Assembly: GCA_946618265.1 (NCBI GenBank)
Contig: CAMOLA010000036.1
Coordinates: 1 to 21,015, forward strand
Direction of reading: 5' to 3'
DNA length: 21,015 nucleotides
Source of the DNA: an uncultured Eggerthellaceae bacterium
GTDB lineage: Bacteria; Actinomycetota; Coriobacteriia; Coriobacteriales; Eggerthellaceae
Shown here piece by piece: positions 7,352 to 14,692 of the stretch. Every line of letters starts with the position of its first letter. The stretch's first letter is position 1. Below the pieces are notes generated by a model. The model saw only the letters and a program-made list of their open reading frames with translations, had not been told where the DNA came from and ran no database searches. The position numbers and the translations under genes are program-made.

Positions 7352-7574
7352 GCCAGGTGGGGAAAGCCTCGCGGGAAAGCCCCTCGCGGGACCCCTCGCT
7401 TGAATCCCCCTCCGATGCGCGCTAAGGGAAGGCGGCTATTGGAGGCGACGGCCTGGCTCTCCCACGCGATGCCCTCTGCGCCTGCTTGCGTTGCCGCCTT
7501 CTTAGGCGCGCGCATCTCCGGGGGCGCTCAGAGGCTCCGCGAGGGCCTTTCCCGCGAGGCTTTCCCCAGCTGGC
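7352..7574. repeat. 223-bp foldback (MITE-like) element with 38-bp inverted ends
   Basis: The outer arms 7352-7389 and 7537-7574 are complementary over 38 bp with two mismatches. A second pair of arms follows inside: GATGCGCGC..TAAG..AAGGCGGC (7414-7436) complements 7493-7516 with short bulges. About 56 unpaired bases form the centre. There is no open frame of note and no clear target-site duplication beside the ends. The whole unit can fold into one long hairpin and separates the ABC permease gene from the chaperone cluster. It could be a miniature inverted-repeat element, a structured RNA or a strong transcription block. Confidence 0.75.
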
Positions 7575-7596
7575 AGTGGGGGTGGCGAGCGTCAAA

Positions 7597-7625
7597 TTGG
7601 TTAGCTTGAACGTCATCAATATATG
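7597..7625 (+). promoter_or_regulatory. Candidate promoter of the chaperone cluster
   Basis: TTGGTT (7597-7602), a 17-base spacer, TATATG (7620-7625), about 40 bases before the first start codon and just beyond the foldback element. The local sequence is clearly AT-richer than its surroundings. An overlapping alternative is TTGAAC (7606-7611) with TAGTCT (15-base spacer). Confidence 0.45.
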
Positions 7626-7664
7626 GTAGTCTAAAAAAGTTATGGCATAGTGAAAGGTACAGCT

Positions 7665-8540
7665 ATGAGAATACATCAAGCATGTGGTACGCCAAACGAC
7701 GATGATGCCATCTTCTGCATTGGTTGTGGCGCTAAGCTCGATGACGAAGGGCCATCGTTCGGCTATACCCCGAATGTGGCTGAGATTCCGATGGACCAGC
7801 CGTGGGGCCAGCCTGATTCGGCGCAGGTGTACGATTCGCCGTGGAATCAACCCGACGCTTCCGTCACGAACCAGTGGGAACAGCAAATGCCGCCGGTCCA
7901 GGATGCGCAGACGGGATCGACGTGGGATGCTCCCGCTCCCGCGCAGCCGATGCCGATGGTCGATCCGCAGGTTCTCGAGCGTCTCGATGCCCTTGATGCG
8001 CAGCTTGCCGAGTTCGCCAACGTGCAGCGCGACTTGGGTGCATCGATGGGCGCGGCAAGCGAGCTCCTGTCAACCGTCGAGCAGCAGATCGGCAATCTGT
8101 CTTCGCAATTCGAGAGCAAGATAGCGCGCAACGAGCACGAAGTCGCCACGATGAAGCGCATGAGCGATGAGGTCCAGCAGTATCGTGACGACTTGTACGC
8201 GAAGCTCACGCTTCCGCTCATCCGCGACATGATAGAGGCCCGCGATGCGCTCGGCAGCATATGCCAACGGTACGCGCACGATCCCGACAAGGCCGATGTC
8301 ATCTCCGAAATCAACGTGTGCCGCAGCATGCTGGCCGATCGGCTTGGCCGCCAGTCGGTGGAAGTCGTCACGTCGTCCGAAGGCGACGAGTTCCTTTCGT
8401 TCAGGCACAAGATCGTGGGCAAGGTTCATACGAGCGATCCCAGCCTGCAGGGCAGAATCGCCGAAGTGTCGGGTGACAGCTATCGGCTGGGCGACCAGTA
8501 CCTGTCGCCTGCGATGGTGAAGGTTTACGCGCTGGACTAG
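7665..8540 (+). CDS. GrpE-like nucleotide exchange factor with N-terminal zinc ribbon
   Basis: 291 aa. The start is the ATG at 7665 with AAAGG seven bases upstream; the in-frame GTG at 7650 lacks a site. Residues 4-22 form a zinc ribbon of the FCxxCG type (C18-x2-C21), but the first half reads H4-x2-C7, with histidine in place of the usual first cysteine. A Pro/Gln/Trp-rich linker (36-98, with PWGQPD and PWNQPD) follows, then a long coiled coil (about 103-180), a short helical bundle and a C-terminal domain (230-291). That domain matches the GrpE beta domain: SVEVV, H248, VHTSDPSLQGRIAEV, Y273RLGDQYLSPAMVKVY. GrpE releases ADP from DnaK-type Hsp70. The next gene is an Hsp70, which supports the call. 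Zinc-ribbon fusion is not typical of GrpE. A tetrameric or dimeric cytoplasmic protein is likely. Confidence 0.75.
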   Translation: MRIHQACGTPNDDDAIFCIGCGAKLDDEGPSFGYTPNVAEIPMDQPWGQPDSAQVYDSPWNQPDASVTNQWEQQMPPVQDAQTGSTWDAPAPAQPMPMVDPQVLERLDALDAQLAEFANVQRDLGASMGAASELLSTVEQQIGNLSSQFESKIARNEHEVATMKRMSDEVQQYRDDLYAKLTLPLIRDMIEARDALGSICQRYAHDPDKADVISEINVCRSMLADRLGRQSVEVVTSSEGDEFLSFRHKIVGKVHTSDPSLQGRIAEVSGDSYRLGDQYLSPAMVKVYALD

Positions 8541-8589
8541 TTCAGACCTCGCGCGATTGGAGCGCGGCGGATGCAGATAGGGGATATTC

Positions 8590-10221
8590 ATGGGAAACGA
8601 TAGCTCGGCAGTAGTCGGCATTGACCTTGGCACGACGTATTCGTGCGTGTCGGCAATCGACGAATTGGGCAACCCGGTCGTCGGGAAGAACAAGACGGGA
8701 AGCGCTACGACGCCCTCGGTCGTTCATTTTCCCATCGGGCGCGAGCCTTCGGAATGCGAGGTGGGCCAGATCGCCAAGGATTCCGCCGTCGTGGAACCCG
8801 ACCGTACGGCCTTGCTGTTCAAGCCGCTCATGGGCAAGCGCGGCGTGTCGGCCCTCACGCTCGACGGCGAGATGATCAGCCCTCAGGAAGCATCGGCGTA
8901 CGTGTTGAAGAAGATCACCGATGACTATGTCGAGCGGTACGGCACCGACATCGCCGGCGTCGTCATCACGGTGCCGGCGCATTTCGGTCAACAGGAGCGC
9001 GAAGCCACGGTCGAGGCGGGCGAGATGGCCGGTCTCAACGTGCTCGGAATCGTGCAGGAGCCCGTCGCGGCGGCGGTGTTCTACGGCGTGTGCGAAACGG
9101 GCGAGGACGGCGATTTCCTCGTATACGACCTCGGCGGCGGCACGTTCGACGTCACGGCGGTATCGGTTCATCATGGCGAGGACACCGATGTCGTCGAGGT
9201 CATTTGCGTCGAGGGCGATCACGAGCTGGGTGGCCGTCTGTGGGACGATCGCGTCATCGAGTACTTGGCCGACGAGTACCGCGAGCAAAAGAACGTCGCC
9301 GGCGAGCTGAGCGCCTATTCCATGCAGGCGTTGCGCACGGCGGCCGAAGACGCCAAGCAGCGTCTGAGCGAAACCGACGAAACGCCGGTGAGCTTGATGC
9401 TCGAGCAGGGCCCGGCGCGCATCATGCTGTCGCGCGAGCTGTTCGATGACCTTACGTCCGACTTGCTCGCAAACACGATAGACCTCACGCGCAAGGCGCT
9501 CGAGAACGCGGAGCTCAAGGGCCACCGGATCGACCGCATCTTGCTCGTCGGCGGTTCGACCTGGATGCCCCAGGTCAAAGAAGCCCTCCAGCGCAATTTC
9601 CCGAACTTGATCCTCGAGCGCACCGACCCCGACGAGGCGGTTGCCAAAGGAGCCGCCATCTGCGCCATGAAGCGCATGGTCGATTCGGTCGACACGCTGC
9701 CCCAAGGGGAGGTCCAAGGCGTCGTGGGCAAAGACGCCGTAGGGGCGATTTCGGGCAGGGGCCTCGAACTCGGCGTCGTCACATCGAAGAGTTACGGCGT
9801 CAAGGCGACGTTCTCGGATGGGATCGAGCGCATTTCCAACCTCATCCTGAAGAATCACAAGATCGAGAAGGCCACGGGCGTATACGAGAAGACCAAGAGC
9901 TACAAGACCCTCGAGGGATACCCCATGCAGGTCTCGGTGGGCATCGAGGTGTACGAGAACGACGAGGAGGTCGCGAGCTGCGGGCTGAACGACGGGCGCA
10001 TGGTCGTATCGCAGAGCTTCGACTTGGAGGAATTCAGGCTTCCCGCCGATTCTCCCATCACGGTCACGTTTTCCCTCAGCGAGGAGGGCTTGTTGCGCAT
10101 TCGCGCCGTCGAGCCGAAGAACGGCAAGGAGATACGGTTCGAGAAGAAGGTGCTTGGCCTGACGCCCGAGGAAAAGGCCAAGGCGAAAGCGAGGGTGACG
10201 GGCATTGCAGCCGACGACTAG
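8590..10221 (+). CDS. Short DnaK-like Hsp70 without the helical lid
   Basis: 543 aa (house-keeping DnaK is about 610-640). RBS AGGGGA lies five bases upstream. The nucleotide-binding domain (about 5-375) is intact: GIDLGTTYSCV (10-20, phosphate 1), connect-1 near ITVPAHF (126-132), VYDLGGGTFDV (178-188, phosphate 2) and the adenosine motif LLVGGSTWMPQV (318-329), where W replaces the common R. The hydrophobic inter-domain linker is atypical: the DVTPLSLG region reads ISGRGLELGVV (387-397). A beta substrate-binding domain (about 395-525) follows, ending in GLTPEEKAKAKARV, the start of the first lid helix; the rest of the lid is missing. It is an ATP-driven chaperone in the cytoplasm, probably dedicated to neighbours: a GrpE-like gene 49 bases upstream and an overlapping J-like gene downstream. 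Confidence 0.93.
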   Translation: MGNDSSAVVGIDLGTTYSCVSAIDELGNPVVGKNKTGSATTPSVVHFPIGREPSECEVGQIAKDSAVVEPDRTALLFKPLMGKRGVSALTLDGEMISPQEASAYVLKKITDDYVERYGTDIAGVVITVPAHFGQQEREATVEAGEMAGLNVLGIVQEPVAAAVFYGVCETGEDGDFLVYDLGGGTFDVTAVSVHHGEDTDVVEVICVEGDHELGGRLWDDRVIEYLADEYREQKNVAGELSAYSMQALRTAAEDAKQRLSETDETPVSLMLEQGPARIMLSRELFDDLTSDLLANTIDLTRKALENAELKGHRIDRILLVGGSTWMPQVKEALQRNFPNLILERTDPDEAVAKGAAICAMKRMVDSVDTLPQGEVQGVVGKDAVGAISGRGLELGVVTSKSYGVKATFSDGIERISNLILKNHKIEKATGVYEKTKSYKTLEGYPMQVSVGIEVYENDEEVASCGLNDGRMVVSQSFDLEEFRLPADSPITVTFSLSEEGLLRIRAVEPKNGKEIRFEKKVLGLTPEEKAKAKARVTGIAADD

Positions 10222-11041
10222 CGAATCCCAAAAGGGCTTGTATGGTCAGATGGTGGCCACCAAGCCGTCAGGCGCGCCCAAGTTCCGCTCGCTTGCCAAG
10301 GACCTCGACGTGTTCGGCGCGGCCGACCTGTACGAGTATTCGTGCCCGAAGGGCGTCGCGAATCCTCGTGGGGCGTCGAGCGAGAGCCTCGTCGGCGCGG
10401 CGGACGTGCGCGTCAACGATTATGGAAAGATAACGCCCGAGCGAAGCGCAGCCGAACGGCTGCGCTCGCGGGCCCGCGAGATCTTCGGCGACGAATCCGA
10501 GCGGCAGCGCTACGATGCGTACCTGAGATGGGCGGCGCTCAAGGGCGTGTTCGATGCGCTTGACCAGGCTTCTCGCTCGGGCGCCGCGGTCGGCGATGCT
10601 GCCGTTGCCGATGCGCGAACCGCGTTGAAGGGTATCCTCGGCGATGACGCGACGGTGCAGGCGCTGCTCGAGGACTATGACGAAAACTATGGTGGCAATT
10701 TGGAGCTTGCCAAGCATGAAGGCCAGCTCCAACCGGCCGCCCAGGCAGCCCGGCCGGCCGTGCAGCCCCAGCTTGAGATGACGTGCCCATCGTGTGGCAC
10801 AAAGGTCAAGCACGGATCCCGGTTCTGCTCGAACTGCCGCTACGATTTCGCTCTGCGAACTGCAACGACCCCATCACCCGTGCGGATCGTCACGCCGCCC
10901 CAGCAGGTGGCCTCCTTGCCGCCGACGGTCGTACCGCAGCAGGAACAAGCCAAGTGGCCGACGGTGGTCATCATCGTCGCCATCATCGTGATCATCGTTT
11001 CCGTGGGCGTCATCTTCTCGACGTTGTCGGGGGCGGCTTAG
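10205..11041 (+). CDS. Tail-anchored J-like protein with zinc ribbon (J-like 1)
   Basis: 278 aa from a TTG start that overlaps the Hsp70 gene by 17 bases, indicating translational coupling. The start is supported by the paralogue at 13400, which is similar upstream of the alternative ATG at 10250 (GLYGQMVATKPSG against SFYERAVETKPAG). Residues about 30-107 look like a J domain: DLYEY at the start, helix III with SAAERLRSRAREIFGD, and RQRYDAYL at the end. The helix II/III loop has NDYGK and no HPD. A low-complexity linker, a C194-x2-C197/C208-x2-C211 zinc ribbon and a C-terminal membrane segment (253-273) with a five-residue tail follow. All domains should therefore face the cytoplasm. Role inferred: a membrane-bound partner of the adjacent Hsp70. 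Confidence 0.75.
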   Translation: MQPTTSESQKGLYGQMVATKPSGAPKFRSLAKDLDVFGAADLYEYSCPKGVANPRGASSESLVGAADVRVNDYGKITPERSAAERLRSRAREIFGDESERQRYDAYLRWAALKGVFDALDQASRSGAAVGDAAVADARTALKGILGDDATVQALLEDYDENYGGNLELAKHEGQLQPAAQAARPAVQPQLEMTCPSCGTKVKHGSRFCSNCRYDFALRTATTPSPVRIVTPPQQVASLPPTVVPQQEQAKWPTVVIIVAIIVIIVSVGVIFSTLSGAA

Positions 11042-11118
11042 CCGAGGGGTCGGTCGGGATGTTCGCTCTGGTTTTGCGTTAGTATGTGACGTGGCGTTTT
11101 GGATAGGGGGTAGACAAG

Positions 11119-11910
11119 ATGTTTTGCGTACATTGTGGTGCAAATCTCGAAGATGGCGCGCGTTTTTGCACGTCTTGCGGAAAATCCCTAGACGAAGGGC
11201 GGACGCAGGCGATGCCCGTCGGCACTGCCCAAAGGTTTTCGCGGAATAGTGCGGGCAATGCGAACGCGGCTTGGCAGCCCGTAACGCAGCAGCCGCCGCA
11301 GGCGCGCTACGGCTATCCGGGCGCGGCGCAGGAGACTTCGTCGCGCGGGCCCGTCATCGCGCTCGTCGCCGCCGCGGCGCTGGTCGCCATCGCGGCCGTC
11401 GTGGTCTTGTTCGTCATCCGGCCGTTCGATCCGGTCAACAGCTCCACCGTTTCGGGTGCGTCGGCGACAAGCGTGCAGCAAGCGCAGAAATCGGGCCAGG
11501 CTTCTTCGGCAGCGGCGCCCAATACGCTTCTCAAGGACGATTCGTCGGGCGCAGCAGCGACTGCGGCGGGTGGCTCGACAACCTCGAGCCAGAAGAGCTC
11601 GTCGGCGACGTCGGCGCAGAAGAGCGGCGATTACCTGATAGCCGACTCGAATTCGCGGTACTTGTCGCGCAGCGAGGTGCAGAACATGAGCCTGTACGAT
11701 CTGTATCTTGCCCGCAACGAGATTTACGCGCGCCATGGTCGCGCGTTCAAGAACCAGGATCTCAGGGATTACTTCGGAAAGAAGAGCTGGTATCACGAGC
11801 GGTACAGCCCCGAACAGTTCGACAAGATGGACTTGTTGAACGAATACGAGAAGAAGAACGCGGACCTCATGCTGGCGGTCGAGAAGGGCCGCAACTCGCC
11901 GTATGTGTAA
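11119..11910 (+). CDS. Zinc-ribbon, single-pass membrane protein with YARHG domain
   Basis: 263 aa; RBS GGGGG eight bases before the ATG. Domains: an N-terminal zinc ribbon (C3-x2-C6, C17-x2-C20), a Gln/Pro-rich linker, one membrane segment (about 77-100), a Ser/Ala/Gln-rich spacer (105-168) and a C-terminal YARHG domain (about 171-256). The domain includes the name-giving stretch ARNEIYARHGRAF (198-210), YFGKKSWY and the closing NEYEKKNADLM. YARHG domains are usually found outside the membrane or in lipoproteins of Gram-positive bacteria; their ligand is unknown. Topology: ribbon inside, YARHG outside. The 77-base gap to J-like 1 has no clear terminator, so it may be cotranscribed. Confidence 0.85.
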   Translation: MFCVHCGANLEDGARFCTSCGKSLDEGRTQAMPVGTAQRFSRNSAGNANAAWQPVTQQPPQARYGYPGAAQETSSRGPVIALVAAAALVAIAAVVVLFVIRPFDPVNSSTVSGASATSVQQAQKSGQASSAAAPNTLLKDDSSGAAATAAGGSTTSSQKSSSATSAQKSGDYLIADSNSRYLSRSEVQNMSLYDLYLARNEIYARHGRAFKNQDLRDYFGKKSWYHERYSPEQFDKMDLLNEYEKKNADLMLAVEKGRNSPYV

Positions 11911-11956
11911 GGGCGGCGACGCGTTCCAAAGATTGGCCATGGAGTAGGTGAGCACG

Positions 11957-13141
11957 ATGTCGAAATGTCCGCTGTGCGGTTCGCTTGTCGAGCCGGCCGA
12001 CGAGTATTGCACGACCTGTGGGGGCAGGCTGAGCGCTTCGGCTGCGCAGCCGGTTGCCGCCATGCAGAATCAAGTGCAGGATTACGCTCCTGACGACTGG
12101 CAATCACCTCTCCCGAACGGCATGAGCATGTCGGGCATCTCGGATCCGAACGGGTATGCCTATTCGGCTCCGCTCGTGGTCGGCCAGACGCCCGCGCCGC
12201 GCAAATCGGGAAAGACTCTCGCGATCGTGGCGTCTGTCGCCGCGGCCATCGCGGTCATCCTCGCAGTCGGCGTGGTGATGGCGAATCCGGGCTCTCCGAA
12301 TCCAAGTTCATCGAATCCGGGTGGCGCTTTGTCCGAATCGGGCGTCGTCGCATCTGACGGCGAGAAGGCCTCGATGAGCGATTACTCGTGGGACGAGCTG
12401 TCGAAGATCGCGGACGAGATTTCCGCGGCGTCGAGCAAGAGCGACGCGCTCGGCATCGCGGCGAACTACCATCTCGTCGAAGGCGACAAGATATCCGACA
12501 GTGCGGTCAAATCCGTCAAGCTGGTTGATGGAACGAAAGTCTCGGTTCGGCTGGTCGACGTATACCAAGATGACAAAGCCGGCGGAAAGGGCAAGGCGGG
12601 GCTCACGTTCCTGTTCGGGGACTGCGTGGCAATGCACACGATGAACAGCTGGGAATCCAACGATGGCGGATGGGCCGAATGCGAGATGCGCAGCTGGCTC
12701 AATTCCAGCTTCATCGACCAATTGCCCGATGACCTGAAATCCGGCATCGTCAAGGTCAACAAATCGACCAACAACGCCGGCGTGACGGGCAGCAAGAACT
12801 CGATCACCGCTACCGAGGACAAGCTGTGGCTGCCGTCGGTCCGCGAGCTGTGCGGCGACGTCGACGTCATCGGCGACAAGGACCAGGCCACGAACGATCG
12901 GCTGAACGCCATCATGAACAAGGAAGGCAAGCAGTACCAGTGGTTTGCCGACAAGGGCGTCGAATGCAAGAAGAGCAAGCACCTCGCGCGTGCGCTCGAT
13001 GGTGTAGAGGAGCTCTGGTGGTTGCGGACGCCCAGCCCTGGCAGGAGCGACTTGTTCCGCGCCGTGGGCGAAGATGGTTCGCCGTCGAAATACGGCATGG
13101 CCGATATCGCCCATGGCGTCGTTCCGGGGTTCTGCCTGTAG
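11957..13141 (+). CDS. Zinc-ribbon, single-pass membrane protein with DUF6273-like domain
   Basis: 394 aa from ATG 11957 (GGTGAG four bases upstream); GTG at 11948 in frame is an alternative, adding three residues. A zinc ribbon C4-x2-C7/C18-x2-C21, a linker, a membrane segment (about 87-109) and a Ser/Pro spacer come first. A large C-terminal domain (about 140-394) follows. From about 236 it reads GGWAECEMRSWLNSSFIDQL, DKLWLPSVREL, QYQWFADKG, WWLRTPSPGRSDLFRAV and GVVPGFCL, the landmark order of DUF6273 domains in Gram-positive surface proteins; their function is unknown. The domain should lie outside the cell membrane. The gene follows the YARHG gene after 46 bases. A family A palindrome pair follows the stop and may end the transcript. 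Confidence 0.85.
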   Translation: MSKCPLCGSLVEPADEYCTTCGGRLSASAAQPVAAMQNQVQDYAPDDWQSPLPNGMSMSGISDPNGYAYSAPLVVGQTPAPRKSGKTLAIVASVAAAIAVILAVGVVMANPGSPNPSSSNPGGALSESGVVASDGEKASMSDYSWDELSKIADEISAASSKSDALGIAANYHLVEGDKISDSAVKSVKLVDGTKVSVRLVDVYQDDKAGGKGKAGLTFLFGDCVAMHTMNSWESNDGGWAECEMRSWLNSSFIDQLPDDLKSGIVKVNKSTNNAGVTGSKNSITATEDKLWLPSVRELCGDVDVIGDKDQATNDRLNAIMNKEGKQYQWFADKGVECKKSKHLARALDGVEELWWLRTPSPGRSDLFRAVGEDGSPSKYGMADIAHGVVPGFCL

Positions 13142-13167
13142 CTCCCGAACGTGGCGTTCGCTACTGA

Positions 13168-13224
13168 GACCGAAAGGGAGTCTCCCTTTCGGTCAGTGAC
13201 CGTTGGGGAGACTCCCCTTTGGTC
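13168..13224. repeat. Palindromic repeat, family A, tandem pair
   Basis: Two 27-base units, 13168-13194 and 13198-13224, three bases apart. The first is a perfect palindrome around T13181 (GACCGAAAGGGAG-T-CTCCCTTTCGGTC). The second, GACCGTTGGGGAG-A-CTCCCC-TTTGGTC, has mismatches only in the GTT/TTT part and equals the right-hand unit near 717-741. The pair begins 26 bases after a stop codon. Confidence 0.85.
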
Positions 13225-13312
13225 ACCCCATCACCTATTCCCGCCCGGCCTGCCGGGGCGCCGGGCCGTTGATGGAATGCAGCTAATGGGCTCCTCGGTT
13301 TGCGCGACGTCA

Positions 13313-13349
13313 TGTTGCGCAACAAACGCGATAGGCGAGCTGGTATATT
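13313..13349 (+). promoter_or_regulatory. Promoter region of the second J-like/PASTA unit
   Basis: TGG-TATATT (13341-13349) is an extended -10 box. A perfect 12-base palindrome TGTTGCGCAACA (13313-13324) lies about 20 bases upstream, where an activator or repressor could sit. No consensus -35. Both the -10 context (GGTATATTGGC) and a GCGCAAC just upstream are also found before selC. Confidence 0.5.
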
Positions 13350-13399
13350 GGCAGCGGCGAACGTTTCGAAGTCGACAGCGCTGGATGGGGTGGTGAGAA

Positions 13400-14677
13400 A
13401 TGGTTGCAAAGCGGGATGGCGAGTCCGCTCGATCGTTTTACGAACGTGCGGTCGAAACGAAGCCTGCCGGCGCGGCCAAGTTCCGCTCCCTCAAGCGCGA
13501 TCTCGACGTGTTCGGCGCGCGTGACCTGTACGAGTTTGCGGCTCCTCCCGGCATCGCGAATCCCCGCAACGTTTCGGGCGAGACGTTGGTGGGATCGGCT
13601 GAAGAGCGGATCAACGATTTTGGCAGGGCGACGTCAGAGCGCAGTGCGGCCGAGCGTCTTCGCTCCCGTGCGCGCGAGATTTTCGGCGATGCCCAGGAAC
13701 GCGCGCGCTATGACGACTACCTGCAATGGGTAGATGTCAAGCTGGCGTTCGACGAGCTCGCCGACGTCGTCAAGGGCCCTTCGGCGCATGCTGCCGACGG
13801 GGTTTCATCGATTCGGGGCAGGCTGGCCGCCATCGTGGGCTCGAGCCAGCTGGCTCAAGACCTCATCGATGGCTACGACGAGAAGAGCGGCGGCACGGTT
13901 GCTGCGGTTATGAACGGTGCCGCATCCGCCGTTGCCGCGCCCCGCGCAACGCAACCGCAGCAACAGCCTTTTCGAAAACCGACCGCGACCTCCTCCCAGC
14001 AACCTGCAAGGAACGCCGGGGGATACACGGCTCCCCTTCAACAGGACTTGAGCGGGCTCGATATCGTGGAGTGTCCCCACTGCGGTAATGCCACACGGGC
14101 CAATGATGCGTTTTGCGTCGAATGCGGTGGGAGCCTATCGGCGGCGGCTTGCGTTGCCGATGCGCCCCGTTGCGATTGGCCCGCTGCCTCGAGGGCGGTG
14201 TCGCACCCCGATGCGCAGCACATCTATGCGCAGCCCTATCAGCAGGAGGTGCAGGCTGGCTCGTCGTCGCGCTGGCCGGTTGCGGTCATCGCGGTTTCCC
14301 TGGCGGCGATTTTCGTAGGCGCACTCTTGATCGGCTTTCTGGTCAGCGGCAAATTGGGGAAGTCTCCGAGCGAATTGCCGGAAAACGTCGTGTTCGCTGC
14401 GACGACCATCGTGCCGGTCGATGCGCGCGGGGACGCGATCGATTCCTACAAGGTCGCAATTCACGAAACGGTTGATGCGAACTCGGACAAGATCACTGAC
14501 CGCCGCTTCACGAAAAGCGGATTTTCCATCGAGGGCTTCCAGGATGACGGTTTGCACATAGACCCGGGGTTGCACTGCCTCGAGATCAAAACCGACAAGG
14601 GCACCTACAAAGTGACCATCGACTATCGGTCCGGTTCGGCGGACATGAAACAGAACTACCAGATCAAGTGCATGTAA
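13400..14677 (+). CDS. J-like, zinc-ribbon, single-pass membrane protein (J-like 2)
   Basis: 425 aa; GGGG lies nine bases before the ATG. It is a paralogue of the tail-anchored J-like protein: residues 11-110 align almost without gaps, with KFRSLKRDLDVFGARDLYEF, SAAERLRSRAREIFGD and RARYDDYLQW shared or nearly so, and INDFGR where an active J domain would have HPD. A linker, a zinc ribbon C225-x2-C228/C239-x2-C242, a membrane segment (about 292-315) and a C-terminal outside domain (about 328-412) follow. The outside domain has beta-strand patterning (TIVPVDARGDAIDSYKVAI, SGFSIEGF, LHCLEIKTDKGTYKVTI) like carboxypeptidase-regulatory/Ig-like folds. The next gene's product carries a similar domain right after its own TM. 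Cytoplasmic J-like part, outside sensor-like part. The 3' neighbour starts 15 bases later, so the two form an operon. Confidence 0.78.
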   Translation: MVAKRDGESARSFYERAVETKPAGAAKFRSLKRDLDVFGARDLYEFAAPPGIANPRNVSGETLVGSAEERINDFGRATSERSAAERLRSRAREIFGDAQERARYDDYLQWVDVKLAFDELADVVKGPSAHAADGVSSIRGRLAAIVGSSQLAQDLIDGYDEKSGGTVAAVMNGAASAVAAPRATQPQQQPFRKPTATSSQQPARNAGGYTAPLQQDLSGLDIVECPHCGNATRANDAFCVECGGSLSAAACVADAPRCDWPAASRAVSHPDAQHIYAQPYQQEVQAGSSSRWPVAVIAVSLAAIFVGALLIGFLVSGKLGKSPSELPENVVFAATTIVPVDARGDAIDSYKVAIHETVDANSDKITDRRFTKSGFSIEGFQDDGLHIDPGLHCLEIKTDKGTYKVTIDYRSGSADMKQNYQIKCM

Positions 14678-14692
14678 GGGAAGAGGGTTGCC

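Noticed and set aside
8542..9858. 438-codon minus-strand frame opposite the Hsp70
   Set aside because: Hsp70 genes are well known for long spurious antisense frames; the plus-strand gene is unmistakable.
10442..10470. Hairpin AGCGCAGCC/GGCTGCGCT
   Set aside because: It lies inside the J-like domain coding sequence and is not kept in the paralogue, so it is probably a result of codon choice.
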